From positions 1,182,731-1,246,730 of the forward strand of contig CAVZHQ010000002.1 in the NCBI GenBank assembly GCA_963775125.1: a stretch of 64,000 bases of DNA, read 5' to 3'. Below are positions 1 to 8,522 of this stretch, one piece after another (position 1 is the stretch's first letter; each line of letters starts with the position of its first letter). Origin of the DNA: JAHECQ01 sp963775125. GTDB taxonomy: Bacteria > Actinomycetota > Acidimicrobiia > Acidimicrobiales > SZUA-35. The notes below the pieces were generated by a model. That model saw nothing but the letters and a program-made list of their open reading frames with translations, searched no databases and was not told where the DNA came from. Made by a program: the position numbers and the translations under genes.

Positions 1-96
1 TGCGACCTGCGCCGTCTTTCGGAGTCACGACGCAACGGTACCTCACGTGTAGTGGACTGTGTCACATGAAGGTGCTGGTCGGTAGGGTCGACGACG

Positions 97-774
97 ATGA
101 TCACGTGGAGTGACGAGTCGGGCGAGCTGTGGGGAATCGTGGTCGCCGGCGGGTCAGGTGCCCGATTCGGGCAACGAAAGCAGCTGCTCGAACTGGCCGG
201 TGAACGGGTCATGGATCGCGCGCTCGACGCGCTCCGGCCGTTCGTGTCTGCGCTCGTCGCTGTCCTTCCTCCGGACGCAGTGGCCGCGGAACCGCCGACC
301 GAAGGGGTGTTGGTCGTCGCCGGGGGAGGATCTCGATCGGCATCGGTGCGCGCCGGCCTGGCTGCCCTTCCAGGTTCGGCAACGCACGTACTGATTCACG
401 ATGCGGCTCGACCGCTTGCCGATCCTGCGCTGATTCAGCGAGTAGTCGATGCCCTCGCCGGGGCCGAGGCGGTCGTTCCTGTCGTGCCCGTAACCGACAC
501 ACTTCGCCGGTTGACCGGCGGGTCTGCCAATCGTGACGAGTTCGTCGCCGTCCAGACGCCGCAGGGTTTCGAGCTGACGGCCCTTCGTGCAGCCCACGCC
601 AAAGGCGGCGAGGCGTCCGACGACGCAACCCTGATCGATGCGTTGGGTGGACAGGTGGTGCACGTCGAGGGGGACCGCTCGAACATCAAGATCACCTCAC
701 CCCCCGATCTCGTGGTCGCCGAAGCTCTGCTTTCGATGCGGTCCACCAGGCCGAACGTCAGGAGCGCCCTGTGA
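97..774 (+). CDS. ispD: 2-C-methyl-D-erythritol 4-phosphate cytidylyltransferase
   Basis: This enzyme couples CTP to MEP in the third step of the cytosolic MEP isoprenoid pathway. The 225-aa protein has the usual family length. The nucleotide-binding loop VVAGGSGARFG lies near residues 15-25, followed by a conserved Lys (QRKQLLEL). HDAARP is at residues 101-106, and TPQGF and SDDATLIDALGG follow near the C-terminus. The ATG at 97 places the loop at the expected distance. Its stop overlaps the GTG start of ispF, so the two are translationally coupled. No CarD gene, a common upstream neighbour in actinobacteria, is visible in the 96 bases before it. Confidence 0.95.
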   Translation: MITWSDESGELWGIVVAGGSGARFGQRKQLLELAGERVMDRALDALRPFVSALVAVLPPDAVAAEPPTEGVLVVAGGGSRSASVRAGLAALPGSATHVLIHDAARPLADPALIQRVVDALAGAEAVVPVVPVTDTLRRLTGGSANRDEFVAVQTPQGFELTALRAAHAKGGEASDDATLIDALGGQVVHVEGDRSNIKITSPPDLVVAEALLSMRSTRPNVRSAL

Positions 775-1259
775 CCCCGGAACTCAGGATCGGGCAGGGC
801 TTCGACGTCCATCCGTGGAGCGATGACCCGGCGCGGTGGCTGGTGCTGGGCGGAGTGCGGTTCGATGACGGGCCGGGACTCGTGGGTCACAGTGACAGTG
901 ACGTCGCCGCGCACGCCTGCACCGACGCGCTGCTCGGAGCAGCCGGGTTCGGCGATATCGGCTCGACTTTTCCTGATTCGGATCCTCAGTTCGCCGGCGC
1001 CGACAGCGTCGAACTGCTCCGCCGCGTCGCGACGATGGTGCACGATGCTGGTTGGAGAGTCGCCAACGTCGACTGCACCCTTATCCTGGACAGTCCCCGC
1101 CTTGCGCCTCATCGTGACGAGATGCAGGCCAACCTTTCATCGGCGGTCGGTGCTCCGGTTTCGGTGAAGGGCAAGCGGACCGAAGGAGTCGCTGGTCTGC
1201 AAGGAGGGGTGCAAGGCCATGCGGTCGCGCTTCTCTGGCGACCGGCGCAATCGAGCTAG
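771..1259 (+). CDS. ispF: 2-C-methyl-D-erythritol 2,4-cyclodiphosphate synthase
   Basis: IspF converts CDP-ME 2-phosphate to the cyclic diphosphate MEcPP, the MEP-pathway step after IspE. The 162-aa protein carries the metal ligands DVH (Asp12, His14) and His48 in SDSDVAAHA. It also has the FPDSDPQ substrate loop and the C-terminal KRTEGVAGL segment that contacts CDP. The GTG start overlaps the ispD stop by four bases, which supports an ispDF operon. No frame problems are seen. Confidence 0.95.
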   Translation: MTPELRIGQGFDVHPWSDDPARWLVLGGVRFDDGPGLVGHSDSDVAAHACTDALLGAAGFGDIGSTFPDSDPQFAGADSVELLRRVATMVHDAGWRVANVDCTLILDSPRLAPHRDEMQANLSSAVGAPVSVKGKRTEGVAGLQGGVQGHAVALLWRPAQSS

Positions 1260-1288
1260 CTCAGGTAACCGAGCCAGGAGGCATCATC

Positions 1289-2497
1289 GTGAACAAGCGA
1301 CCAGGCGGCCCTCGTCCGGGTGGTTCGAGGCCGGGTGGCCCCAAATCGTCCGGTCCCAAGGCGGGTGGGTCGCGATCCGGCGGCCCCAAGCCCGGTGGCC
1401 CCCGGGGCAGCGGTTCCAAGCCAGGTGGTTCCCGATCAGACGGTCCACGGTCCGGCGGTCCTCGGCCAGACGGTCCCGGACCCGGCGGTCGGTCTGCCGG
1501 CCCTCGGTCTGCCGGTTCCCGCTCTGACGGTCCCCGGTCGGCCGGTCCTCGGTCGGACGGCACCAAGCCCGGGGGGCGTGGTGGTCCTGAAGGTCGGTTC
1601 GGTTCGCCGAGCCCGACCGCTTCGCGGGGTCCCAAGGGTCGCGGGCCGGCTCGGTCCGGTGGACGCGCGAGCGGTCCGGGTCGGTCGAATGTCGCAGGCC
1701 GTTCGGGAGGTCCGGCCCGTCGGACCACTCCCAAGGGTCTCGGAGGTGATCAGGTCGAAGGTCGGCACGCGGTTCGCGAGCTTCTCCTGGCAGGCAAGCG
1801 TCGGGTTCGCGAGGTGTACATCATCGACGACCTCGACCAGGCCGACATCCTCGAAGACATCGTCGAGCTCGCGTTCGAAGCCAGCGTGCCGGTTCGACAC
1901 GTCTCGCGCCGGCACTTCGCGCTCGAAGCGCTGACCGAGTCCCACCAGGGTGTGTTGGCCCGTGCCGCCGAACTGACCGAGTTCGACCTCGACACCCTGG
2001 CCGCAGTGCCTCGTGCGTTCCTGCTCGTCCTCGATGGCATCACCGATCCCGGGAATCTTGGCGCCATCCTCCGAACGGCCGAATGCGCCGGTATCTCGGG
2101 CGTCGTCCTTCCGCGTCACCGGGCGGTGCAGATCACCCCCACGGTTACCAAGACCGCGGCCGGAGCCATCGAGCATCTCGACATGGCGCTCGTCGGGGGC
2201 ATCCCGGCGGCGCTCACCCGACTGACCGAGCTCGGGGTCATCACCATCGGCCTCGAGGCCGGTGCGTTGACGTCCATGTTCGACGTGTCGATCGGTCCCG
2301 AAACGCCGGTTGCGCTCGTCCTTGGTGCCGAGGGAACCGGCTTGTCCCGGCTCACCCGCGAACGGGTCGACACGTTGGCGTCCATCCCCATGGCGGGGCG
2401 TCTGAACAGCTTGAATGTGGCGATGGCCGGTGCTGTCGCTTGCTTCGAGGTGCTGCGCCGCCGCGAGGCGGGAACCGGGAGGAACGCACCGGCTTGA
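1289..2497 (+). CDS. rlmB: SpoU/TrmH-family 23S rRNA 2'-O-methyltransferase (RlmB-type) with long basic Gly/Pro/Ser/Arg N-terminus
   Basis: The C-terminal part (from about residue 150) is a SPOUT-knot RNA 2'-O-ribose methyltransferase. It has a substrate-binding subdomain (VEGRHAVRELLLAGKRRVRE) and three signature motifs: GITDPGNLGAILRTAECAG, LVLGAEGTGLS and IPMAGRLNSLNVAMAGA. The first roughly 150 residues are a low-complexity, positively charged tail of repeating G-G-x-R-S/P units, probably disordered and RNA-binding. Such extensions are known in actinobacterial RlmB homologues, but this one is long. It lies 29 bases after ispF; the cysS gene often found between them is absent. Exact target specificity (G2251) is inferred from the family. 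Confidence 0.88.
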   Translation: MNKRPGGPRPGGSRPGGPKSSGPKAGGSRSGGPKPGGPRGSGSKPGGSRSDGPRSGGPRPDGPGPGGRSAGPRSAGSRSDGPRSAGPRSDGTKPGGRGGPEGRFGSPSPTASRGPKGRGPARSGGRASGPGRSNVAGRSGGPARRTTPKGLGGDQVEGRHAVRELLLAGKRRVREVYIIDDLDQADILEDIVELAFEASVPVRHVSRRHFALEALTESHQGVLARAAELTEFDLDTLAAVPRAFLLVLDGITDPGNLGAILRTAECAGISGVVLPRHRAVQITPTVTKTAAGAIEHLDMALVGGIPAALTRLTELGVITIGLEAGALTSMFDVSIGPETPVALVLGAEGTGLSRLTRERVDTLASIPMAGRLNSLNVAMAGAVACFEVLRRREAGTGRNAPA

Positions 2498-3129
2498 GCA
2501 GCCGATCCTTTCTCCGGCCGCTGTTGGCCAGCCTCGCCGTTGCCACCGTATTCGTCGGTGGATCAATGGTGTTCGTCGCAACGGCGCTGCAGCCGCTGGA
2601 CTCCGGGGTGTTGCTTCAGGCTGGGGCGCTCGCCGACGCCGATCATCGAGGAGCAAGCCCGTTCAGCCCGCTCGCGGTCGGTGACAGCCTGACCTTCGAG
2701 TTCATCGGGAGCGATGGGCGGGCCCAGCGGTACGAGCTGACGGTGAGCGAAGGTCTCGCCGACGCGACCGCCGACATCGAGGGTGCCGACCCGTCCAACG
2801 CACTGCCCACGTTCGGGTACCTCTACGCTCGAAGCCGACTGCGGGTGGAGTACCTGGGCAGCCCCCAGCCGGGCGATCTCGGCGAGATGCAATTCGTTCT
2901 CGTGCCCGAGGGGACAGACGCAAACCGGCCCGGTGATGAACATGCGCTCACGACCCATGCCCACTACTGCGGGGTGTTGGCCGATCCCCTCGATCTCCAG
3001 GCGAGCATCTATGGGGATGCAGTCGTCGAGGGTGAACTCTGCTGGACGATCCGAAGTTCGGATCTCGGTCATCTGCTGCTCCGAGTCGAGTCGCCGGCCG
3101 GCGAGCGCCGCTGGCTGGCCCTGGCCTGA
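2494..3129 (+). CDS. Membrane-anchored or secreted protein of unknown function
   Basis: A TTG at 2494 overlaps the rlmB stop and starts a 211-aa protein. It begins with a basic stretch and one hydrophobic segment (about residues 8-30, LLASLAVATVFVGGSMVFVA), so it is an N-terminal anchor or signal sequence. An ATG at 2566 is an alternative start but would remove most of that segment. The rest is a soluble acidic domain with two Cys (HYCGVL and ELCWTI) that could form a disulfide outside the cell. No family was recognised. It is the last gene of the ispD-ispF-rlmB run and is followed by a strong hairpin. Confidence 0.6.
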   Translation: MSSRSFLRPLLASLAVATVFVGGSMVFVATALQPLDSGVLLQAGALADADHRGASPFSPLAVGDSLTFEFIGSDGRAQRYELTVSEGLADATADIEGADPSNALPTFGYLYARSRLRVEYLGSPQPGDLGEMQFVLVPEGTDANRPGDEHALTTHAHYCGVLADPLDLQASIYGDAVVEGELCWTIRSSDLGHLLLRVESPAGERRWLALA

Positions 3130-3143
3130 CCAAGGCCCCAATG

Positions 3144-3190
3144 AACCTCCGGCCCCAGGCGTCGGAAAGCGACGTCTGGAGCCGGAGGTT
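3144..3190. repeat. 47-bp dispersed palindrome, family 2, copy 1 (possible bidirectional terminator)
   Basis: Near-perfect inverted repeat with arms AACCTCCGGC...CAGGCGTCG and their complement around a GGAAA-type loop. A second 47-bp copy with only a few differences is at 38443-38489. It lies between the convergent unknown protein (plus strand) and tRNA-Thr (minus strand), a position suited to a bidirectional terminator. There is no U-tract. Confidence 0.75.
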
Positions 3191-3213
3191 CGGGCGCGAA
3201 CGGTTCGGGTCTG

Positions 3214-3286
3214 AGCCCGAGAGGAGAATCGAACTCCTGACCTGCTGTTTACAAGACAGCTGCTCTGCCAACTGAGCTACTCGGGC
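3214..3286 (-). tRNA. tRNA-Thr (anticodon UGU)
   Basis: On the minus strand the sequence folds as a cloverleaf. The acceptor pairs GCCCGAG with CTCGGGC, the D-arm is GCTC...GAGC, and the anticodon stem GCTGT/ACAGC encloses loop CTTGTAA, giving anticodon TGT. The T-arm is AGGAG-TTCGATT-CTCCT. The discriminator base is U. CCA is not encoded. Confidence 0.93.
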
Positions 3287-3444
3287 ACACGGGCTGTGGA
3301 GCGCGAACGGAGGTTCGGTCGGTCTGCACCGCTACGGTTCTCGATGCTAGAACGGAGTGCCGGGTACCGCACTCGATTTCACGAACCACCTTCTCGACGG
3401 CGAAGGGGCAACCCAACGACCGGCGAGGTTCCAAGGGAGCAGCT

Positions 3445-4044
3445 ATGACGACGGGAGCACATGACGCAGGCGGCGGCTTCGGACGCTCGGCCGGCGCCAA
3501 CGCGGCACGAGGGATCATGGTCATCGTGGCCGCCGTGATCGTCGGGGTGCTGCTCATGAACCGGGGCCTCGACGGCGACGGCGCCAACCCCAACACCGCA
3601 GGCGCGTCCGAAGCTCCCGACGACACGTCAGGCGACACCGCAGCGACCGGCGATACGACCCCTGGCCAGACCACCGATACGGTCGCCGGCGGCGACACCA
3701 CGACAACCACCGCGGCGCTCCCAGTTCCCCGAGATCCCAGCGAAGTCTCCGTTCTCGTCCTCAACGGAACCGACGGCATCAAGGGCGTCGCCGGCCGTGG
3801 TACCGACATCTTGAAGATCAAGAACTACCTGACCAAGGACCCCAAGGACGCATTGGTCAACGGGCCGTCCGTCGTTCTGTTCCAAGCCGGGTACGAGTCC
3901 GAGGCCATCGCGGTCGCCACCGCGTTCGGGGTCGATCCCGCACTGGTTGTTCAACCCTTCGATGCAGCAACCTCTCCCATCGCCGACATCCAGGGTGCGA
4001 ACATCATCGTCCGCATTGGTAGCGACGGACTGATCAAGGTCTAG
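3445..4044 (+). CDS. LytR_C domain membrane protein
   Basis: The 199-aa protein has a short cytoplasmic head and one transmembrane helix (about residues 26-42, GIMVIVAAVIVGVLLM). A Thr/Asp/Gly-rich linker (about 45-92) leads to a C-terminal LytR_C-type domain starting at VSVLVLNGTDGIKGVAGRGT and ending VRIGSDGLIKV. This domain is found at the C-terminus of LytR-CpsA-Psr ligases and as stand-alone membrane proteins in actinobacteria, with an inferred cell-envelope role. A GGGAGC ribosome site precedes the ATG. No LCP catalytic domain is attached. Confidence 0.8.
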   Translation: MTTGAHDAGGGFGRSAGANAARGIMVIVAAVIVGVLLMNRGLDGDGANPNTAGASEAPDDTSGDTAATGDTTPGQTTDTVAGGDTTTTTAALPVPRDPSEVSVLVLNGTDGIKGVAGRGTDILKIKNYLTKDPKDALVNGPSVVLFQAGYESEAIAVATAFGVDPALVVQPFDAATSPIADIQGANIIVRIGSDGLIKV

Positions 4045-4060
4045 GACAGCAGGGTCTGGG

Positions 4061-5090
4061 GTGCCCAAGATCGTCGTAGCGTTCGACAAGTTCCGCGGTT
4101 CGGCGACTGCAGCGGACCTGGTCGGAGGCGTCTCCGCGGCACTCTCGTGCGCAGGACACGTTGTGGTCGGTGTTCCGCTGGCTGACGGAGGCGAGGGATC
4201 ACTCGACGTCCTCGGAGGGCCGAACAAGTTCTTCACCGTCGCCGACCCGCTCGGACGACCCGTCGAAGCCGGTTTCCGGCTCGACGGCCGGGACGCCTTC
4301 ATCGAGATGTCGGCGGCATCGGGTCTGGCGCTCGTGGGCGGACCGACCGCAAACGATCCCGTCGCTGCGGACACCGTCGGCACCGGACAACTGATCGCCC
4401 ACGCCATCGAATTGGGCGCACGCCGAATTCACGTGCTGCTCGGTGGATCGGCGACGACCGATGGCGGATGGGGTGCGCTGTCGGCCATGCCGACCGCAGC
4501 GCGGCTTGAAAGAGATCGAGCTGACCATCGCCTGCGACGTCCGCACGTTGTTCACCGAAGCGGCGGTCGTCTTCGGCCCTCAGAAGGGGGCTTCACCGGC
4601 GCAGGTCGAACTCCTGACCCGCAGGCTCGAGCGCTTGGTCCAGGTGTACCGGGACACCTACGGTCGAGATGTCGCGGACATTCCTGGTGCGGGCGCCGCA
4701 GGCGGGCTTGCGGGTGGTCTGCTTGCAGTCGGGGGACGGATCGAGTCGGGCTTCGATGTGCTGGCCGAGTTGGTTGGACTGGACGAACTCCTGCGGGACG
4801 CCGATCTGGTGATCACCGGCGAAGGACTCCTCGACGGCGAGTCGTTCAACGGCAAGGTGGTCGGAGGAGTCGCCTCGTGGGCAGCCGAGTTCGACGTTCC
4901 GGTGTTGGCGATCGTCGGAGCGATCGATGCCGAAGCCTGTGTCAGTGACTGCGTGCCCGGCTGTGCGGGTACCACCCGCTGCCAAGGGGTCGAGGTTGTG
5001 TCGCTGACCGAGCGATTCGGGCTCGAAGCGTCGTTGGCACAGCCGGTCGAGCTGGCAGCCCAGGTCGCTCTGGCGTATCTGGCCGGGTGA
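4061..5090 (+). CDS. Glycerate kinase (GlxK/GckA-type), frameshifted
   Basis: Phosphorylates D-glycerate with ATP. It starts at a GTG (PKIVVAFDKFRGSATAADL), whose DKFKGS-like motif is the family signature. LADGGEGSLDVL, GTGQLIAHAIELGARRIHVLLGGSATTDGG, VVFGPQKGAS, GAGAAGGLAGGL and LVITGEGLLDGESFNGKVV follow. The frame changes by one base near 4495-4500, between GGSATTDGGWGALSAM and GLKEIELTIACDV. Both halves match the family and no residues seem lost, so one surplus base is likely. Intact length would be about 343 aa. It lies 17 bases after the LytR_C gene and is convergent with fdhD. Confidence 0.88.
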
Positions 5091-5116
5091 ATTCGGTTCG
5101 CTCGACTCCTCATGCG

Positions 5117-5131
5117 GGGCCGTTTGGCTCA
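5117..5131. repeat. Copy of the GGGCCGTTTGGCTCA hairpin core (weak terminator candidate)
   Basis: Shares 15 identical bases with the loop and inner stem of the hairpin at 53924-53951, but the outer stem is not conserved. It sits between two convergent genes, where a terminator would be expected. Confidence 0.4.
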
Positions 5132-5302
5132 ATTGGGTTCCGGAGACTCATCGGATCGCCGCGATGACCGAACCAAGAAGGGTCGTCGTGGCGCTGCCTC
5201 CTGGCCGCCAAGACGACACGTTCTGGCGGGAACCGATGGTGTGGACCGGCGAGCAATCGCCGGTCTTCGCCGGCTTTCGGACCGGCGGCCTGCACGAGCA
5301 GG

Positions 5303-6107
5303 TCAGGCAGGGCTGTAGAGATTCGCCCCGTCTTCTCGGGTGAAGCCGGCAAGCGTCATTCCCGCGGCACGTGCGGTCGTGACCGCAAGCGCCGAGGGTC
5401 CAGAGACCGAAACCACGGCCGTGAAGCCGGCAGCCCACGCCTTCTGCACGATCTCGAACGAGGCACGGCTGCTGACGAACAACAGGCGGTCGACGCCGTC
5501 GAGCTTGCGGTCGAGCACGAGTCGACCGACCACTTTGTCGACCGCATTGTGGCGCCCGATGTCCTCGCGCGCGGCCAAGACCGTCCCTGAGCGGTCGATT
5601 GCGGCAGCCAGATGCGCCGTCCCGGTGGTGTTGAACAGCTTCTGCTGCGCACCCACCAGATGTGGCGCGTCGAGGAGCAGGTCGACTGGGCCACGGCTCG
5701 TACGAGGGAAGCGGGGCCAGGCGGGCAGCGAGCGCCTCGATCGAGTCATGGCCGCACAGGCCGCACGACGAGTTGATCGAACCCAGACGCTGGGAGACGT
5801 CGGGCGTCGGACCCGTCGTCTCGACGGTGACGACGTTGAAATCGGTGTCGGTGGCCGTTCCGAGAGCGCAGTACTTCACGTTGGCGACCGTCGTCCCGGT
5901 CAACGCTCCCTCGTTGAAACAAAACCCGACGGCCAACTCGAAGTCGTGACCTGGAGTCCGCATGGTTGTGGTGAGGTCGACGCCATTCAACCTGATGCGC
6001 ATGGGTTCCTCGACCAGCAGCTGATCGGGGTGCCGTCCACCGAGTGCGTGGTCGGACCCGATCCTCCGTATGAGGAACGACGATGCTCGTGCCGTGCGGC
6101 CGTTCAT
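5303..6107 (-). CDS. fdhD: Formate dehydrogenase accessory sulfurtransferase FdhD, frameshifted
   Basis: FdhD transfers sulfur to the molybdenum or tungsten bis-MGD cofactor of formate dehydrogenases. The N-terminal part reads LLVEEPMRIRLNG...HDFELAVGFCFNEGAL and carries the catalytic CxxC loop in INSSCGLCGHDSIEAL. The C-terminal part reads GTAHLAAAID, REDIGRHNAVDKVVG and SRASFEIVQKAWAAG. The two parts are in different frames with the switch near 5705. The ATG at 6107 (MNGRTARASSF) fits family length; an upstream in-frame ATG at 6185 gives an implausible leader. No formate dehydrogenase subunit gene is in the window, so its client is elsewhere. Confidence 0.88.
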
Positions 6108-6227
6108 CGCTCGACCTGCGGCTCTCGCCGGTGTGCTGCTGGTTGTCGGTTCACGACGAATGCTCCCGTACCATCCACCTTCCACCGTAGCCGAGCGGCC
6201 GCGCCGGCTCGCAGGGGGTGATCTTCG

Positions 6228-7749
6228 ATGGCCAGCAGACCCGTGCCCCGTGTGGCCCGAAGCGTCACCAGCATGGGGGTCTTCCTGCTGGCCTGCGTTG
6301 TCGTGGCCGCCTGCAGCAGCCCAGAGGCCTTTCTGGCGTCAGAGACCGACGAAGCGAGCGTCGAGACCCGGGACTGTTCTCCGGGTGTGCTTCCAGCGGT
6401 GGATTTGCCTCAGTCGACGGCCGAGGAGCTCTCCCTCCATTTGAGTTCGCTGATGTTTTCGTGTGCCGACCGTGTGGTTGTCACCGAAGTCGCGAACGTC
6501 GACACGGCAGCGGTCGAAGCATTGGAACGACGGGCGCCGCTCCTGATCACGAGCTCGGTTGGGGCAGCGGCGGTTGCGGCAGAGATCACGCCGCCTCGAG
6601 GCCCGTGAGGTCATCTTCGTCGGTGCATCGACGGACCCGCTTGTTGGTACCCGACGGTGCCGTCACGGTCTCGGTTCCGTCGGTGGTCCCGGGAGCCGGC
6701 GTCTCCGAACCGGAACCCGAACCCGAATCGTCGAGCGAGCCGGTAGCCGATGTGTGGCTGTTCCGGCCGGCCGACGAAACGCTGGTGGCCGCTGCCCGGC
6801 CGTTCTTCGCTCTGGGCGGCGCCGACCTTCTGGCGCTGCCCGAGGGAGAGGCGGTGGATCCCACGCTGGCCCAGTCGGGTGCGTCCATCTCGGTGCTGGG
6901 TCCGCTGACTCCGACCGAGGTGTGGCGGGCCAAGCTTCTTTCACCGGACCGGAGCTCCCTGGCGGCGGCATCACGCTTTTCCCCGGTCGGCGATTCGTGG
7001 CCTTCTATGGCAGCCCCATCACCTTCCGCCTCGGTCTCCTGGGCGAGCAAGGTCCCCAGCAAACCATGGAGCGGTTGCGGCCGCACCTGGCCGAGTACCA
7101 GCTCGCGGGTGGCGATCCGGTGCTTCCGGCGTTCGAGCTGATCGCGACGGTCGCCGACTCCGCTCCGGGCGACGACAACGACTTCTCGAACGAACTGGAC
7201 CCGGCCGAGCTACGACCGTGGATCGACGTCATCACCGCCAACAACGGGTACGCCATCATCGATCTGCAACCGGGTCGGACCGACTTCCTCACCCAGGCCA
7301 AGCGTTACGAGGAGTACCTCAAGCTCCCGAACGTGGGCCTGGCCCTCGATCCCGAGTGGCGCATCGGCGCCGAAAACGTGCACCTCCGCCAAATCGGTAC
7401 CGTCGACGCGGCCGAGGTGAACACCGTGGTCGACTGGCTCGCCGAGCTGGTCCGGACCAACGGGCTGCCGCAGAAGATGCTGGTGCTCCACCAGTTTCAG
7501 GCGCCGATGATCACCGGTCGCGAAACCGTTCGGACACCGCCCGAACTGTCGGTGGTGATCCACGTGGATGGGCAGGGCCCGCTTGCGACGAAGCACGCCA
7601 CGTGGGCCGCAATGCAGGCGCTGCCGATGGGACCCGATCAGACGATCTGGTGGGGATGGAAGAACTTCCTCGACGAGGACGCGCCGATGGCAACTCCTGG
7701 TCAGGTCAACGCGGTGACCCCATTGCCGGTCATCGTCACGTTCCAGTGA
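6228..7749 (+). CDS. Secreted lipoprotein with cell-wall-binding-like N-terminus, frameshifted
   Basis: The start at 6228 gives a signal peptide with lipobox VVAACSS, so the product is probably a lipid-anchored surface protein. The N-terminal region (ELSLHLSSLMFSCADRVVV...ALERRAPLLITSS) resembles cell-wall-binding repeat 2 modules. An acidic Pro/Glu/Ser linker (VVPGAGVSEPEPEPESSSEP) follows. The larger C-terminal domain reads ITLFPGRRFVAFYGSP, PAFELIATVAD, WIDVITANNGYAIIDLQPGR and LPQKMLVLHQFQ; its function is unknown and it may be a TIM-barrel glycosidase-like fold. The frame changes near 6590, 6645 and 6955. Intact length is about 507 aa. It is divergent from fdhD. Confidence 0.65.
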
Positions 7750-7777
7750 CCGGTTGGTCGAGCGTAGAATGCCATCC

Positions 7778-8461
7778 ATGACCGAACCCGCTACCCCGTC
7801 CGAAGGCCTCGGCGTCGTCCACCTCTTCTTCCGGGTGTCGCCGCTGGTCGACCGAGACGCAGCGCTGACCGCGATCGCCAGCGCTCAGGCAGACGGCAAT
7901 CAGGTCATCACGGTCTCGGTGCTCGGCCACAAGGCCGATCTTGCTGTCATGGCGCTGGGCACCGATCTCTGGAGGCTGCGGCGGCTGCAGACTGATTTGG
8001 CGGCAGCTGGTCTCGATTTGGTCGACAGCTTCGTGTCCATCACGGAGGTCAGTGAGTACGCGGCGGGCGTGCCCGACGAGATGAAACAGGCCCGCCTCTA
8101 CCCGCAACTTCCCCCGGAGGGCAAGACCGCGTGGTGCTTCTACCCCATGAGCAAACGCCGTGAAGCGCAGAACAACTGGTTCACGCTGCCGTTCGACGAA
8201 CGACGCGACCTGATGCACGAGCATGGGGTGTCGGGTCGAAAGTTTGCGGGCCGGCTGGTGCAGCTCATCACCTCATCGACAGGACTCGACGACTACGAGT
8301 GGGGTGTCACCCTGTTCGCGGTGCGCCCCGATGACCTGAAGGACGTGGTCTACACCATGCGTTTCGATCAGGCCTCTGCGGTCTACGCCGAGTTCGGGCC
8401 GTTCTTCGTGGGCATGGTGGGGCCGCCAGAAGCGGTGCTCGATTCGGTCGGCGTGCTGTGA
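7778..8461 (+). CDS. hemQ: Coproheme decarboxylase HemQ (chlorite dismutase family)
   Basis: HemQ performs the last step of the coproporphyrin-dependent heme pathway, decarboxylating coproheme to heme b with hydrogen peroxide. The 227-aa protein has the family signature YPMSKRR, NWFTLPFDERRDLMHEHG (with the proximal-ligand His), GRKFAGRLVQLITSSTGLDDYEWGVTLFA and a final GMVGPP segment. The ATG at 7778 is preferred over an in-frame upstream start at 7754 because the fold begins at VVHLFFRVS. It sits 20 kb from hemE and hemG, which supply the same pathway. Confidence 0.92.
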   Translation: MTEPATPSEGLGVVHLFFRVSPLVDRDAALTAIASAQADGNQVITVSVLGHKADLAVMALGTDLWRLRRLQTDLAAAGLDLVDSFVSITEVSEYAAGVPDEMKQARLYPQLPPEGKTAWCFYPMSKRREAQNNWFTLPFDERRDLMHEHGVSGRKFAGRLVQLITSSTGLDDYEWGVTLFAVRPDDLKDVVYTMRFDQASAVYAEFGPFFVGMVGPPEAVLDSVGVL

Positions 8462-8522
8462 ACGGACGCGCCGCATCGGGGCAGGAAGGGCGCAACGCCC
8501 GCATATTGTTTACGCTCATGCC

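Noticed and set aside
1..96. Possible 3' end of a carD-type gene before ispD
   Set aside because: No open frame matching CarD or any other protein can be read in these bases; only short frames with early stops.
4480..4510. Programmed ribosomal frameshift in glycerate kinase
   Set aside because: No slippery heptamer followed by a structure is apparent, and similar breaks occur in dozens of unrelated genes, which fits sequence error better.
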